From Pseudomonadota bacterium (GTDB lineage Bacteria > Pseudomonadota > Gammaproteobacteria > Steroidobacterales > Steroidobacteraceae), in NCBI GenBank assembly GCA_023391815.1, contig JAEWAF010000045.1, positions 62,001 through 126,000 on the forward strand: a DNA stretch of 64,000 nt, in the 5' to 3' direction. Positions within the stretch are counted from its first letter, which is position 1, and each line of letters begins with the position of its first letter. The position numbers and the translations under genes were made by a program. Positions 8,480 to 17,408 of the stretch are shown here, one piece after another. The notes below the pieces were generated by a model that saw nothing but the letters and a program-made list of their open reading frames with translations, had not been told where the DNA came from and did not search any database.

Positions 8480-9631
8480 ATGGTGAATCGTCGTGAGGTG
8501 CTGGCGAGCGGCCTGGCGCTTGCAACCTTGGGAGCGAGCGGCGCGAGAGCCGCGTCCAGCGGCTTCTCAAATTCAGATTACGCCCGAGCCATCGTGATCG
8601 ACGGCCAAGGGGCAATCGCAGATCCGTACGGTAAGCCCGGTGATGTTCGTCTCTCTGCGCGTGCGCTGGCCGAGATTCGCGCGTCGGGGCAGACGGCCTG
8701 CAGCGCGACGGTCAGCGCGGTTGGTAATTCGTTGGATGCGTGGGACGAGACGATCAGGAACATCGCCTCGTCCGACCAGATGTTGCGCGAGAATTCGGAT
8801 ATCGCGGTGAAGGCGCTCAGCGCTGCCGATATTCGCCGTGCCAAGGCCGAACGCAGACTGGCTGTCGTCTACAACACGCAGGACACGTCGATGATTGGCC
8901 CCGAGCTCGACCGGATCGCGGTCTTGAAGGGCCTGGGCGTGCGAGCGATCCAGCTCACCTATAACAATCGCAACTTATCCGGGGACGGCTGCCTGGAGCC
9001 CGGTAATGCCGGTCTGTCCAAGCTCGGCCGCGCCACCATCGCTCGGATCGAGCAGGAGAAGTTGCTGCTCGATCTTTCTCACTCTGGCCCGCGCACCGTG
9101 GCGGAAGCTCTCGCCGCTTCGACTCGGCCCTCGACCATCAGCCATACCGGCTGCCGAGCGCTGAATGACACCCCACGCAATCAATGGGACGCCGAGCTGA
9201 AAGCTTGCGCTGACAAGGGCGGTGTGGTCGGCATCTATTGGATGCCGTTTCTGGTCGCCTCGGGCAAACCGACGGGCGCCGATCTGGTGGCCCACATGGA
9301 ACATGCGGTGCAGGTCTGTGGGGAAGATCATGTGGCGATCGGCACCGACGGCATCCTCCATAAAACTGTCATCGACGATCGTGCACGCGCCGAACAGAAG
9401 AAGTTCTTCGACGATCGAGCCGCGCGCGGCATCGCTGCTCCTGGCGAGGGGCCGGACATATTCAACATCGTCGCCGAATGGGACGATCATCTGCGCTTCC
9501 GCCACCTCGCCGACGGTCTCGCCCGCGCCGGCTGGAGCAGCGCGAGGATCGAGAAGGTGCTTGGAGGCAATCTGCTGCGACTGTATGGCGAGGTGTGGGG
9601 AGATCTGGATGTTCCCGCTTCGGCGGAATGA
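8480..9631 (+). CDS. Membrane dipeptidase-like protein (peptidase M19 family), atypical metal site
   Basis: A 383-residue exported protein with a Tat-like signal ('NRREVLASGLALATLGASG') and an M19 (renal dipeptidase) fold. 'DLSHSG', 'ISHTG' and 'AIGTDG' supply the second-metal histidines and the late Asp. The first metal site is not conserved: the usual DGHxD is 'DGQGA', and the bridging Glu of 'EGG' is Gln in 'YNTQDTS'. It shares the signature 'TYNNRNLSGDGCLEPGNAGLS' with the second M19 protein at 43817-44959. An upstream in-frame codon lacks a signal peptide context, so the ATG after AAAAGGAAC was used. Dipeptidase activity is doubtful. Confidence 0.85.
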   Translation: MVNRREVLASGLALATLGASGARAASSGFSNSDYARAIVIDGQGAIADPYGKPGDVRLSARALAEIRASGQTACSATVSAVGNSLDAWDETIRNIASSDQMLRENSDIAVKALSAADIRRAKAERRLAVVYNTQDTSMIGPELDRIAVLKGLGVRAIQLTYNNRNLSGDGCLEPGNAGLSKLGRATIARIEQEKLLLDLSHSGPRTVAEALAASTRPSTISHTGCRALNDTPRNQWDAELKACADKGGVVGIYWMPFLVASGKPTGADLVAHMEHAVQVCGEDHVAIGTDGILHKTVIDDRARAEQKKFFDDRAARGIAAPGEGPDIFNIVAEWDDHLRFRHLADGLARAGWSSARIEKVLGGNLLRLYGEVWGDLDVPASAE

Positions 9632-9643
9632 TCCAGGCTCCGG

Positions 9644-12376
9644 TCACCGACCCTTAGTGGTGTTCAATACAATCGTCGCTCCCTCCAGGCTCGCCGAGGC
9701 CGCTTTCACCGTGATCTTTCCTGCTTGATCCGGCTTGCCGCGCACGATCACCAACGCCAGCCCATTGAACGCGTCGCGAACTGGCGCTTGAAACGGCACG
9801 AAGCTGGTGGGATCGCCGTTGTCGGTTGCAACGATTTCACCCGGCCCCTCGACAGTGAAGCGGATGGAGTTGTTCGCGGTCGGCGCGGGCAGGCCGTTAT
9901 TGTCGAGCACGCGAACGGTGACGAACGACAGGTCGAGACCGTCGGCCTGGATGCGCGAGCGGTCGGCGCTGAGCTCGAGCTTCGCTGGCGGACCAGCCGT
10001 GCGCACGGACGCCGTCGCCCATTCCTTGCCGTCCTTGTAACTCACGGCTCGCAGTTCGCCGGGTTCGTAAGTCACATAGTCCCAGCGCAGCCGATATTCG
10101 TAAGCCGCGCGCTTCTTCCGGCCTTGTGACTTGCCATTGACGAACAGCTCCGCCTCGTCGCCGGAAGTGATCAAATGCACCGGCGTGACTTCGCCTTCAC
10201 GGCCCGGCCAGGTCCAATGCGGCAGCAAGTGAGCGAGCGGCAGCTCCGGCCGCCAGCGAGCTTGATACAGGTAGAAACGATCTTTCTTGAAGCCGGCCAG
10301 ATCGATGATGCCGGAGTACGAGCTGCGCGATGAGTAGTAAGGCGTCGGCTCGCCGAGATAGTCCCAGCCGGTCCAGACAAACTCGCCGGCAACATAGGGA
10401 TGTTGGTCCTGTGCGGCGAAGGCGCGGTCGGCGGAGGAGCCGAAGTCAGCCGCGAACAATTCATAAGCGCTGACCTGCCGAGTCTTCGGATCGCCGCCGG
10501 ATCCTGGACGCACCGGTCCGCTGATAGTGCCTGGCACAGGGAACTGATACTCACCACGAGTGCTGAGCGCCGACGCGCTCTCGCTGCTAAGAATGACCTT
10601 ATCGGGGAAGCGCTCACGGAACGCCGGGAACTGACCGGGCAAGCTGCGAATGCCGGCGCCTTGATAGTTGAGGCTGATGACGTCGACGGCCGCGGGCAGT
10701 GGCATCTCCGGCTTCGCCCAGTTCATCGCCGTTGTCGCAAGCCGCGTCGGATCTTCTTCACGAACGATGCCGACCAGCTTCGTCGCAATGGCGGCGCCTG
10801 GCTCGCCGGTGTATTGCTCGCCGACCTCGTTGCCGACGCTCCACAGGATCACCGACGGATGATTCCGATCCCGACGCAGCATCGAGCGCAGATCCTGCTC
10901 GTGCCAGTCCGGGAAGATCAGATGAAAGTCGAGCGGCGTTTTCTTCCGCTCCCACACGTCGAACACTTCGTCCATCACCAGGATGCCCATGCGATCGGTC
11001 AGCTCGAGCAGCTCCGGCGCGGGTGGGTTGTGACTCATGCGCACGGCGTTCGCGCCCATGTCCTGGAGCATTTCCAACTGACGCTCGGCCGCGCGCACGT
11101 TGAAGGCGGCGCCAAGCGCGCCGAGATCGTGATGATTGTTGACCCCGTTGAGCGGGATGCGCTCGTCGTTCACATACACGCCGGTATTCGGGTCCAGACG
11201 CAGCGAGCGAATGCCGAAGCGGGTTTCATAGCGATCGAGTGGCTTGCCACCGCGGGAGAGGGTCGTCACGGCGACGTAACGATTCGGCGTTTGTGTTGGC
11301 CGCGGTCCCCACAGCCGTGGGTTCGCAAGCGTTGCCGAGCCTTTCAATTGCGTGCTTTCGCCGGCCGCCACACGGGCATTTTCATGCTTGATCCTCGCGA
11401 CGACACCGCCGCTGCGCTTGCCATCGCCGTCCAGGGCATAAATGTCCGTCGAAATGTCGACCGATGTCTCGGCCTTCGAATCGTTGTCGACAGTCACAGC
11501 CACATCGATCGTCGCCGCTGCTTTCGAAACCTGCGGTGTCGTGACCTGCGTGCCCCAATGGCCCACATGCACGCGATTCGTCTTGGTCAACCAAACATTG
11601 CGATACAGGCCGCCGCCCGGATACCAGCGCGCCGAGTGCGGAGGATTGTCGAGTCGAACGACCAGTTGATTCGAGCCGCCGAAACTCACATGGGGCGTGA
11701 GATCGAGGCGGAACGAGTTGTAACCGTACGGCCAACCGCCGACGAGCTTGCCATTGAGCCACACGGTTGCGTACGACATGGCGCCATCGATATCGAGAAA
11801 GATTGAACGATCGCGGTCGCTCGCCGGAATCTCGAGTTGCTTTCGATACCAGCCGATGCCCCAGCTGGGCAGTCGGCCCATGCCGCCGTACGGGCCTTCG
11901 GCGATGAAAGGCCCGGTGATCGCCCAGTCGTGCGGCAACGTGACGCTACGCCAGGTGCTGTCGTCGAAGCTCGCCTGCACATAGGAAACATTGCCGCCCG
12001 GATCGCCGGCCGGGCGCTGATATCGGCGAGCGGGATCGCCGATGAAGGCATTGCCCGACGGCATGATCCAGGGCTTGAGCGTCTGCTGATTGGCCGCCGC
12101 GACCTTGGCCGCTTCTTCGGGTTTCGCGTCCGCCGCTTTGCCGTCTTCAGTCAGCGTGACGACGGGGCGCACGTCGTACATCAGCGGCGCTGTGAGCCCT
12201 GCCGGATCGCCCATCTGAAAGCGCCATCCGGCATTGATCGAAATGCGCTCTCCCGGCGCGACGGTCTGAGCTGTGACCAGCACCGGCGCAACCAGGGGCA
12301 GAGCGCAGATCAGCGCGTTACGCCAGTTCAGCAACGGGCGGCCCTCGGCGCCGCGAGGGCGGAAAGAATTTCGCAT
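9644..12376 (-). CDS. Glycoside hydrolase family 2 protein (beta-galactosidase-like)
   Basis: A 910-residue exported glycosidase. The signal peptide has its hydrophobic core at residues 20-35, ending near 'VLVTA'. It is followed by a GH2 sugar-binding jelly roll ('WRSVTLPHDWAITGPF'), an Ig-like domain, a TIM barrel and C-terminal beta domains. The acid/base Glu lies in 'WSVGNEVGEQY' near residue 516 and the nucleophile Glu in 'VILSSESAS' near 598; 'GEFVWTGWDYLGEPTPY' is also typical. I chose the ATG preceded by AGGGATC; a start 21 codons upstream lacks a site. It probably removes beta-galactosides or related sugars from polysaccharide in the periplasm. It diverges from an esterase gene. Confidence 0.9.
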   Translation of the reverse strand: MRNSFRPRGAEGRPLLNWRNALICALPLVAPVLVTAQTVAPGERISINAGWRFQMGDPAGLTAPLMYDVRPVVTLTEDGKAADAKPEEAAKVAAANQQTLKPWIMPSGNAFIGDPARRYQRPAGDPGGNVSYVQASFDDSTWRSVTLPHDWAITGPFIAEGPYGGMGRLPSWGIGWYRKQLEIPASDRDRSIFLDIDGAMSYATVWLNGKLVGGWPYGYNSFRLDLTPHVSFGGSNQLVVRLDNPPHSARWYPGGGLYRNVWLTKTNRVHVGHWGTQVTTPQVSKAAATIDVAVTVDNDSKAETSVDISTDIYALDGDGKRSGGVVARIKHENARVAAGESTQLKGSATLANPRLWGPRPTQTPNRYVAVTTLSRGGKPLDRYETRFGIRSLRLDPNTGVYVNDERIPLNGVNNHHDLGALGAAFNVRAAERQLEMLQDMGANAVRMSHNPPAPELLELTDRMGILVMDEVFDVWERKKTPLDFHLIFPDWHEQDLRSMLRRDRNHPSVILWSVGNEVGEQYTGEPGAAIATKLVGIVREEDPTRLATTAMNWAKPEMPLPAAVDVISLNYQGAGIRSLPGQFPAFRERFPDKVILSSESASALSTRGEYQFPVPGTISGPVRPGSGGDPKTRQVSAYELFAADFGSSADRAFAAQDQHPYVAGEFVWTGWDYLGEPTPYYSSRSSYSGIIDLAGFKKDRFYLYQARWRPELPLAHLLPHWTWPGREGEVTPVHLITSGDEAELFVNGKSQGRKKRAAYEYRLRWDYVTYEPGELRAVSYKDGKEWATASVRTAGPPAKLELSADRSRIQADGLDLSFVTVRVLDNNGLPAPTANNSIRFTVEGPGEIVATDNGDPTSFVPFQAPVRDAFNGLALVIVRGKPDQAGKITVKAASASLEGATIVLNTTKGR

Positions 12377-12504
12377 CGATGGATCCCTGCAAGGACAACT
12401 CGGCACACGCGGTAGCCGTCCAGTCATTATGTCAGACAATTGAACGGCCGTCTAAACCCTGGAAACTGCGGCATACTTCGGTCGCGACCGCTGGAGGAGA
12501 GTGA

Positions 12505-13359
12505 ATGATTCGTCGGTGTGTGTTGTTGATCGGGATGTGGTGCCTGCTGTCGGGCTCCGTCTCGCTGGCGGACGAGGCGGTCCCCAAGCTCGAGTACGGC
12601 ATCGAGAACAACATCGGCTACTACGACGCCGCGCTGTCCGCGCGAGCCGATCAATATCAGAAAGAGCAGAGCAAGCTGGATGTTTACTATCCGAAGGGCG
12701 CGAAGGGCTTCGCCACCCTCGTATGGTTTCACGGCGGCGGATTGACGGGTGGCAGTCGTTACTTCCCCGATCTGAAGGATCAAGGCATCGCGCTCATCGC
12801 CGCGAGCTATCGGCTTGCCCCGAAGGCTCAGCCGCCCGCCTACCTGGAAGATGCCGCGGCCGCGGTGGCGTGGACGCTTAGAAACATTGCTCAATACGGT
12901 GGCGATCCGAACAAGGTGTTCGTCGCCGGCCATTCCGCCGGCGCCTATCTCGCGACGATGATCGCGATGGATCCAAAATGGCTCGCCGCGCACAAGCTGT
13001 CGAACAAGTCATTGGCGGGCGTGATGGCCGTCAGCGGCCAGATGACGACGCATTTCACCGTCAAAAAACAACGCGGCGACACCGCCCCGCAGCTGCGCCC
13101 TATCATCGACGAATACGCGCCGCTGTATCACGCCGCTAACGAGTTCCCGCCGATCTGCATGATCGTGGGCGGGCGCGATCTCGAATTCAAATCGCGCGTG
13201 GAAGAGAACGAGCTGATGGCGATCACCTTGCGCAACCTGGGGCACAAGCAGGTGGAATTCTACGAAATGGCCGGACTGGATCACGGCACCGTCGAGCAAG
13301 GCGCGATGATCGTCATGCGCGGATTCATGCAGCGGACACTGCAGGCAACGGCGAAATAG
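12505..13359 (+). CDS. Exported alpha/beta hydrolase (carboxylesterase type)
   Basis: A 284-residue esterase with a signal peptide (residues 1-22, ending near 'SVSLA'). It has the oxyanion 'WFHGGGLTGG', the nucleophile motif 'VAGHSAGAYLATMI' (Ser near residue 140) and a late His in 'AGLDHGTVEQ', as in the hormone-sensitive-lipase/BD-FAE group. Such enzymes often remove acyl groups from sugars or aromatic esters, which would fit the divergent GH2 gene; that link is inference. GGAGGAGAG precedes the ATG. Its last 35 bases overlap the end of the convergent LysR gene. Confidence 0.85.
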   Translation: MIRRCVLLIGMWCLLSGSVSLADEAVPKLEYGIENNIGYYDAALSARADQYQKEQSKLDVYYPKGAKGFATLVWFHGGGLTGGSRYFPDLKDQGIALIAASYRLAPKAQPPAYLEDAAAAVAWTLRNIAQYGGDPNKVFVAGHSAGAYLATMIAMDPKWLAAHKLSNKSLAGVMAVSGQMTTHFTVKKQRGDTAPQLRPIIDEYAPLYHAANEFPPICMIVGGRDLEFKSRVEENELMAITLRNLGHKQVEFYEMAGLDHGTVEQGAMIVMRGFMQRTLQATAK

Positions 13360-14206
13360 CCGCGAGCAATATATCGATAGTAGCGTCGACCACGCGCGGG
13401 CGCCGATCGCGGGCATACAGTCCATATTGGACGGTGAGTGGATCCGGAACATCGTCCGACGCAGCCATCGTCCGCATCGTTTCTGCGCGAATCGCTTCCG
13501 GTGGTAGCAAACCGATTCCCAGCCCGTTCTCGATGGCGGCTTGCAAGCCCATCACGCTCTGGCTCGTGAACGTAATCCGGTGCTCGCGCCCCGTCGCCGC
13601 GAGCGCTTCGATCATTCGTCGACGCCACAGACACGGCGCCCCGAACGCGACCAGATCGAGCGGGCGACCGGGCTGCTGCAGGTAGTCGATCGCGCTGACC
13701 CATTGCAGCTGGACATTCCATGTGACCATCGCGTCGGCAGTGCCCACCGCCGACGTCGGCGCAATCATGATGTCCATTGTGTTCTCTTCCCATGACCGCC
13801 CCAGCGCCGTGCTGTGTTCGATCACCACATCGAGTTGAACGTCGGGATGCATGCGGTGCAGGCGGCCGAGCGCGACGGGCAAGGCAGAGTGGGCGATCTC
13901 TTCGGCAAGACCGATCCGCACGCTGCCGCTGACAGCGTTTTCACGTAGCCGCGCATGAGCTTCGTCGCTCAATGCGAGGATACGGGTGGCGTAGCCAAGG
14001 AATATCTCTCCTTCAGCCGTGGGCACGACACCGCGCCCCGTGCGCTGAAACAAGTGACGTTCGAGCAGGCTCTCCAGGCGGCGCATTTGCATGCTCAACG
14101 CGGATTGAGTGCGACCGGTCTGCGCGGCGACTTTGCTCAGACTGCCTTGCCTGCAGACCGCGACGAAAGTGCGCAGCAGGTCGAGGCCGATTTGCTCGGA
14201 TATCAT
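13325..14206 (-). CDS. LysR family transcriptional regulator
   Basis: A 293-residue regulator. An N-terminal winged helix-turn-helix ('LLRTFVAVCRQGSLSKVAAQ', 'GRTQSALSMQMRRLESLL') is followed by a substrate-binding domain from about residue 90. The start at 14206 places the DNA-binding helix at the usual distance from the N-terminus. A longer frame to 14299 would run into the divergent gene. It diverges from the quinone oxidoreductase gene, and a perfect 8-base dyad lies between them. Control of that gene and of itself is therefore likely; the inducer is unknown. Confidence 0.92.
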   Translation of the reverse strand: MISEQIGLDLLRTFVAVCRQGSLSKVAAQTGRTQSALSMQMRRLESLLERHLFQRTGRGVVPTAEGEIFLGYATRILALSDEAHARLRENAVSGSVRIGLAEEIAHSALPVALGRLHRMHPDVQLDVVIEHSTALGRSWEENTMDIMIAPTSAVGTADAMVTWNVQLQWVSAIDYLQQPGRPLDLVAFGAPCLWRRRMIEALAATGREHRITFTSQSVMGLQAAIENGLGIGLLPPEAIRAETMRTMAASDDVPDPLTVQYGLYARDRRPRVVDATIDILLAAISPLPAVSAA

Positions 14207-14227
14207 TTTCGTTGAACTCAGATGTTG

Positions 14228-14255
14228 CCGATACCAGCCTACGCGAAGGTATCGG
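14228..14255. promoter_or_regulatory. LysR-type operator dyad
   Basis: Perfect arms CCGATACC and GGTATCGG are separated by 12 bases. The dyad lies between the divergent LysR gene (start 14206) and oxidoreductase gene (start 14298), and fits the T-N11-A dyad form of LysR-regulator sites. It is the obvious binding site for the neighbouring regulator. Confidence 0.65.
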
Positions 14256-14297
14256 CCGTCGCTATCTTCCTCTTCCGTTGCCAGAGGAAAGACATTC

Positions 14298-15269
14298 ATG
14301 AAAGCGATCAGAGTTCATCGGCATGGCGGGCCGGAAGTGCTGGTTCATGAGGACGTGCCGATAGGTGCGCCCGGGCCGGGCGAGGTTCGCGTGCGCAATC
14401 GGGCCATCGGACTGAATTACGTCGATATCTATTTCCGCTCCGGCGTCTATGCGCCGCCGAACCTGCCGTTCATTCCCGGCAATGAAGGCGCGGGTGAGGT
14501 CGTTGCCGTCGGTGCGGGCGTGAACGAATTCAAGCCGGGCGATCGGGTCGCATATGTCGAAACGTTGGGTGCATATGCCGAGGAGCGTATCGTGCCGGCG
14601 CATTTCGTCGTGCCTCTGCCGAACGCCATCGATTTCGAAACCGGCGCGGCGATGATGTTGAAGGGGCTGACCGCGCAGTATCTGTTGCGACGGACATTTA
14701 GAGTCCAGCCGGGTCACAGAGTACTGGTGCACGCTGCGGCCGGCGGTGTGGGCCTCATGTTGACGCAATGGGCGAAGCATCTGGGCGCGACGGTGATCGG
14801 CACAGTGGGGTCGGCCGACAAAGCCGAGCTGGTCAGAGCGAGCGGCGCGGATCACGTGATCGAGTATCGAAAGGAGGATTTCGCCGCGCGGGTCAAAGAG
14901 ATCACGAACGGGCAGGGCGTGCACGTCGTTTACGACGGCGTCGGCAAGGCCACTTTTCACGGTTCGCTGGATAGCCTCCGACCGCTAGGCTATTTCGTCA
15001 GCTACGGTTCGGCATCCGGCGCCATCGAGCCATTCGACATCATGCTCCTGATGCAGAAGGGCTCGCTGTTCGCGACGTGGCAGTTGCTATTTACTCACCT
15101 GGCGCAGCGCGAAGATGTGCTCGCGATGAGCGAGGAATTGTTCGAGGTGGTGACAAAAGGAGTTGTGAAAGTGCCCGTCCACTCGCGGATGCCGCTGGCG
15201 CAGGTGGCTGAAGCTCATCGCCGGCTGGAGTCGCGAGAAACCACCGGCGCGACAGTGTTGCTTCCCTGA
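14298..15269 (+). CDS. Quinone oxidoreductase, zinc-independent MDR family
   Basis: A 323-residue NAD(P)H-dependent oxidoreductase of the medium-chain dehydrogenase family, quinone oxidoreductase (Qor) type. The N-terminal 'MKAIRVHRHGGPEVL' is typical, as is the nucleotide-binding 'VHAAAGGVGLMLTQWAKHLGA'. The structural-zinc cysteines of alcohol dehydrogenases are absent, as expected for Qor. It would reduce quinones or reactive alkenals in the cytoplasm. The ATG preceded by AGAGGAAAG was chosen. Its stop directly abuts the stop of the convergent Fpg/Nei gene. The divergent LysR protein probably regulates it. Confidence 0.9.
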   Translation: MKAIRVHRHGGPEVLVHEDVPIGAPGPGEVRVRNRAIGLNYVDIYFRSGVYAPPNLPFIPGNEGAGEVVAVGAGVNEFKPGDRVAYVETLGAYAEERIVPAHFVVPLPNAIDFETGAAMMLKGLTAQYLLRRTFRVQPGHRVLVHAAAGGVGLMLTQWAKHLGATVIGTVGSADKAELVRASGADHVIEYRKEDFAARVKEITNGQGVHVVYDGVGKATFHGSLDSLRPLGYFVSYGSASGAIEPFDIMLLMQKGSLFATWQLLFTHLAQREDVLAMSEELFEVVTKGVVKVPVHSRMPLAQVAEAHRRLESRETTGATVLLP

Positions 15270-16172
15270 CTACGTCCGCCGCTTCGCATTCTCCAGCGCA
15301 TCGATCGTCCTCGGCCAATCGTCCTTCAACAATCTCGACAGCGCCCGATCGGCGAGCAGCTTGCCGCCTGTCTGGCAGCGAGGGCAGTAGTTGGTTTCGT
15401 TCTCGGCGTAGCGGATGCGCTGGACGGCCGTGCCGCAAACGGGGCAGGGCTCGCCATATTTGCCATGCACGGCCATTTCCTTCCGAAAGGCCGTGACCTT
15501 CTCCGGAAATCCGCGGGCAGCTTCGGTGCGAAGACGTTCGATCCACTCCGTCAGCACGTCTTGAACGGCGTCGTAGAGCCGGCGCCATTCATCGTCGTCG
15601 AGCTGCTTGGTCTGAAGCATCGGCGAGAGCCGCGCACGATGCAGGATCTCATCGGAGTATGCGTTGCCGATGCCGCTGAGGATGGTCGGATCGGTGAGCG
15701 CTCGCTTGAGCGTGTGATTCCGCTCGCTCATGCGCTCACGAAACACACTGGGATCGACGCCAATCACTTCCAGTCCGCCGCGATCGTGTTCTTCGAGCTG
15801 CGCCTCGCCCGCGACGACATGCAGCGACGCGCGCCGCTTGGTGCCGGCCTCGGTCAGCGTCAGCACGCCGTTGTCGAAGTCGAGCTGAAGCAAGGGTCCA
15901 CGGATCTTGCCGCGATGGCCGGGCTCGTACCAATGCAGGCGGCCCGCGATCATCAAATGAATCACCAGCCAGCCATCGTTATCGAAGCCGATGGCGATGC
16001 GTTTGCCGAGCCGACGCAATCGGGTGACGACGTGGCCTTCGCAGGTTTGCGGAGCTGGCTCGGCAGTACGCAGCAGGAACGGATTCTTCAACGCAATCCG
16101 TTCCAGCCGGTGCCCGAGGATGCGCGCCTCGAGCGACTCGATATAGACGGCGACGTCAGGCAGTTCTGGCAT
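15270..16172 (-). CDS. Fpg/Nei family DNA glycosylase
   Basis: A 300-residue base-excision repair enzyme. Proline-2 and Glu-3 in 'MPELPDV' are the catalytic N-terminus once Met is removed. The helix-two-turn-helix is around 'DPTILSGIGNAYSDEIL', and the C-terminal zinc finger is 'CPVCGTAV' plus 'YCPRCQTGG'. The finger Arg normally seen before the last Cys pair ('GR.T..C') is replaced ('ENETNYC'), which marks a separate subgroup, and a short extension follows the finger. It should excise oxidised bases; substrate range cannot be read from sequence. The gene stands alone. Confidence 0.9.
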   Translation of the reverse strand: MPELPDVAVYIESLEARILGHRLERIALKNPFLLRTAEPAPQTCEGHVVTRLRRLGKRIAIGFDNDGWLVIHLMIAGRLHWYEPGHRGKIRGPLLQLDFDNGVLTLTEAGTKRRASLHVVAGEAQLEEHDRGGLEVIGVDPSVFRERMSERNHTLKRALTDPTILSGIGNAYSDEILHRARLSPMLQTKQLDDDEWRRLYDAVQDVLTEWIERLRTEAARGFPEKVTAFRKEMAVHGKYGEPCPVCGTAVQRIRYAENETNYCPRCQTGGKLLADRALSRLLKDDWPRTIDALENAKRRT

Positions 16173-16196
16173 AGCTGTCTAACGGCCGGGCCTGCA

Positions 16197-17390
16197 TCAG
16201 AGTTCGCGCAGGCCGGTCGTGATCGGCAACTTCGCCGCCCGCAGGCTCGGCAGCAGCCCACCGATGAAGCCAAGAATCAGCGCGTAGACCAACCCCTTGA
16301 TCAGCAGCTGCGGCGTCACGGTAAACGCGAACGTCAGCTGACTGAAGGTGGAGAAGTTCATGGTCGATGCGCGCACGCCGTTGAAGGCGACGTACGACAC
16401 GATCATTCCGACCGCACCGCCGACCAAACCGATCAGCAAGGCTTCGGCGAGCACCGACGTGATTACGGGCGCTGAACCGAAGCCCAATGCGCGCAACGTG
16501 GCAATCTCACGCGTGCGTGACGAGACCGCCGAATACATGGTGTTGAGCGCCGCGAAGATTGCGCCCAAGCCCATGAGGATGGCGATCGCGCTACCGATCG
16601 TGCTCACCAGCGTCACCAGGATCTTCGACTGCTCCGCGTAGTACTGCTTCTCGCTGAACACGCGAATGTTGAGGCGCGGATCGGTCGACAGCTCATCCTT
16701 GAACGCCTGCATGGCGCTCGGGCTGGTGAGCTTCACGCGCATCGATTGATACGAGGTGCCGCGGTTGTAAGCACCTTGCAGAACAGTGGCGTCGGTCCAC
16801 ATTTCAGACTCGGCCACGCTGCCGCGATCCTCGAAGATGCCGGTGACGGTCCAGTTGGCGTTGCCCATGCGCAGTTGACTGCCGACCGTGAGACCGGCGA
16901 ACTGCATGCTCGCGCCTTTGCCGACCACCACTTCAAACTTGCCGGGCGTGAAGTTCGAGCCTTCGACGATCTTGAAATTGCGACGCAGCTTCATTGCCTG
17001 CGGACCCACGCCGCGCAAAGGAACATTCGCGGCCGTGCCGGTGCTCTTCAGCGGCACATCGACCACGACGTACAGCTCGGGAGAAACGATGGGCCCTTGC
17101 TCGTCGCGCAGCGCTTGCTTGGAGTCGGCGATCACGCGGGTCTGTTCCTGCGACAGGCCACTGCCCATTTCGTCGGTGGCGCCATTACGCAGCACGATGG
17201 CGACCTGGTCGGAGCCGGAAATTTCCAGCACCGCTTTGAAGCCCTCGGCGATGGACAATACACCGATGAGCACCGTGACCACGCCGGCGATGCCGATGAG
17301 CGCCACGATGGACGAAGCCGCGCGCTGAGACATATTGCGCACGTTCATGCTCGTGATCGCGGAGATCTGAGCCAGGGAATTGTTCGACAT
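16197..17390 (-). CDS. MacB-like ABC transporter permease (cassette 1)
   Basis: A 397-residue FtsX/MacB-type permease: one N-terminal membrane helix (about residues 28-48), a large periplasmic domain of about 220 residues, then three C-terminal helices, the last ending near 'GLVYALILGFIGGLLPSL'. It is the last of four genes in a leftward operon (adaptor, ATPase, permease, permease) and starts 18 bases after its partner permease. Such systems work as mechanotransmitters that drive export of lipids, peptides or drugs through an outer-membrane channel. The substrate is not evident. Confidence 0.88.
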   Translation of the reverse strand: MSNNSLAQISAITSMNVRNMSQRAASSIVALIGIAGVVTVLIGVLSIAEGFKAVLEISGSDQVAIVLRNGATDEMGSGLSQEQTRVIADSKQALRDEQGPIVSPELYVVVDVPLKSTGTAANVPLRGVGPQAMKLRRNFKIVEGSNFTPGKFEVVVGKGASMQFAGLTVGSQLRMGNANWTVTGIFEDRGSVAESEMWTDATVLQGAYNRGTSYQSMRVKLTSPSAMQAFKDELSTDPRLNIRVFSEKQYYAEQSKILVTLVSTIGSAIAILMGLGAIFAALNTMYSAVSSRTREIATLRALGFGSAPVITSVLAEALLIGLVGGAVGMIVSYVAFNGVRASTMNFSTFSQLTFAFTVTPQLLIKGLVYALILGFIGGLLPSLRAAKLPITTGLREL

Positions 17391-17408
17391 GTCTGATTCC
17401 TTCCTCGC

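Noticed and set aside
10400..11806. A 468-codon frame antisense to the GH2 gene
   Set aside because: The GH2 catalytic motifs on the other strand are certain, and this frame has no protein-like features.
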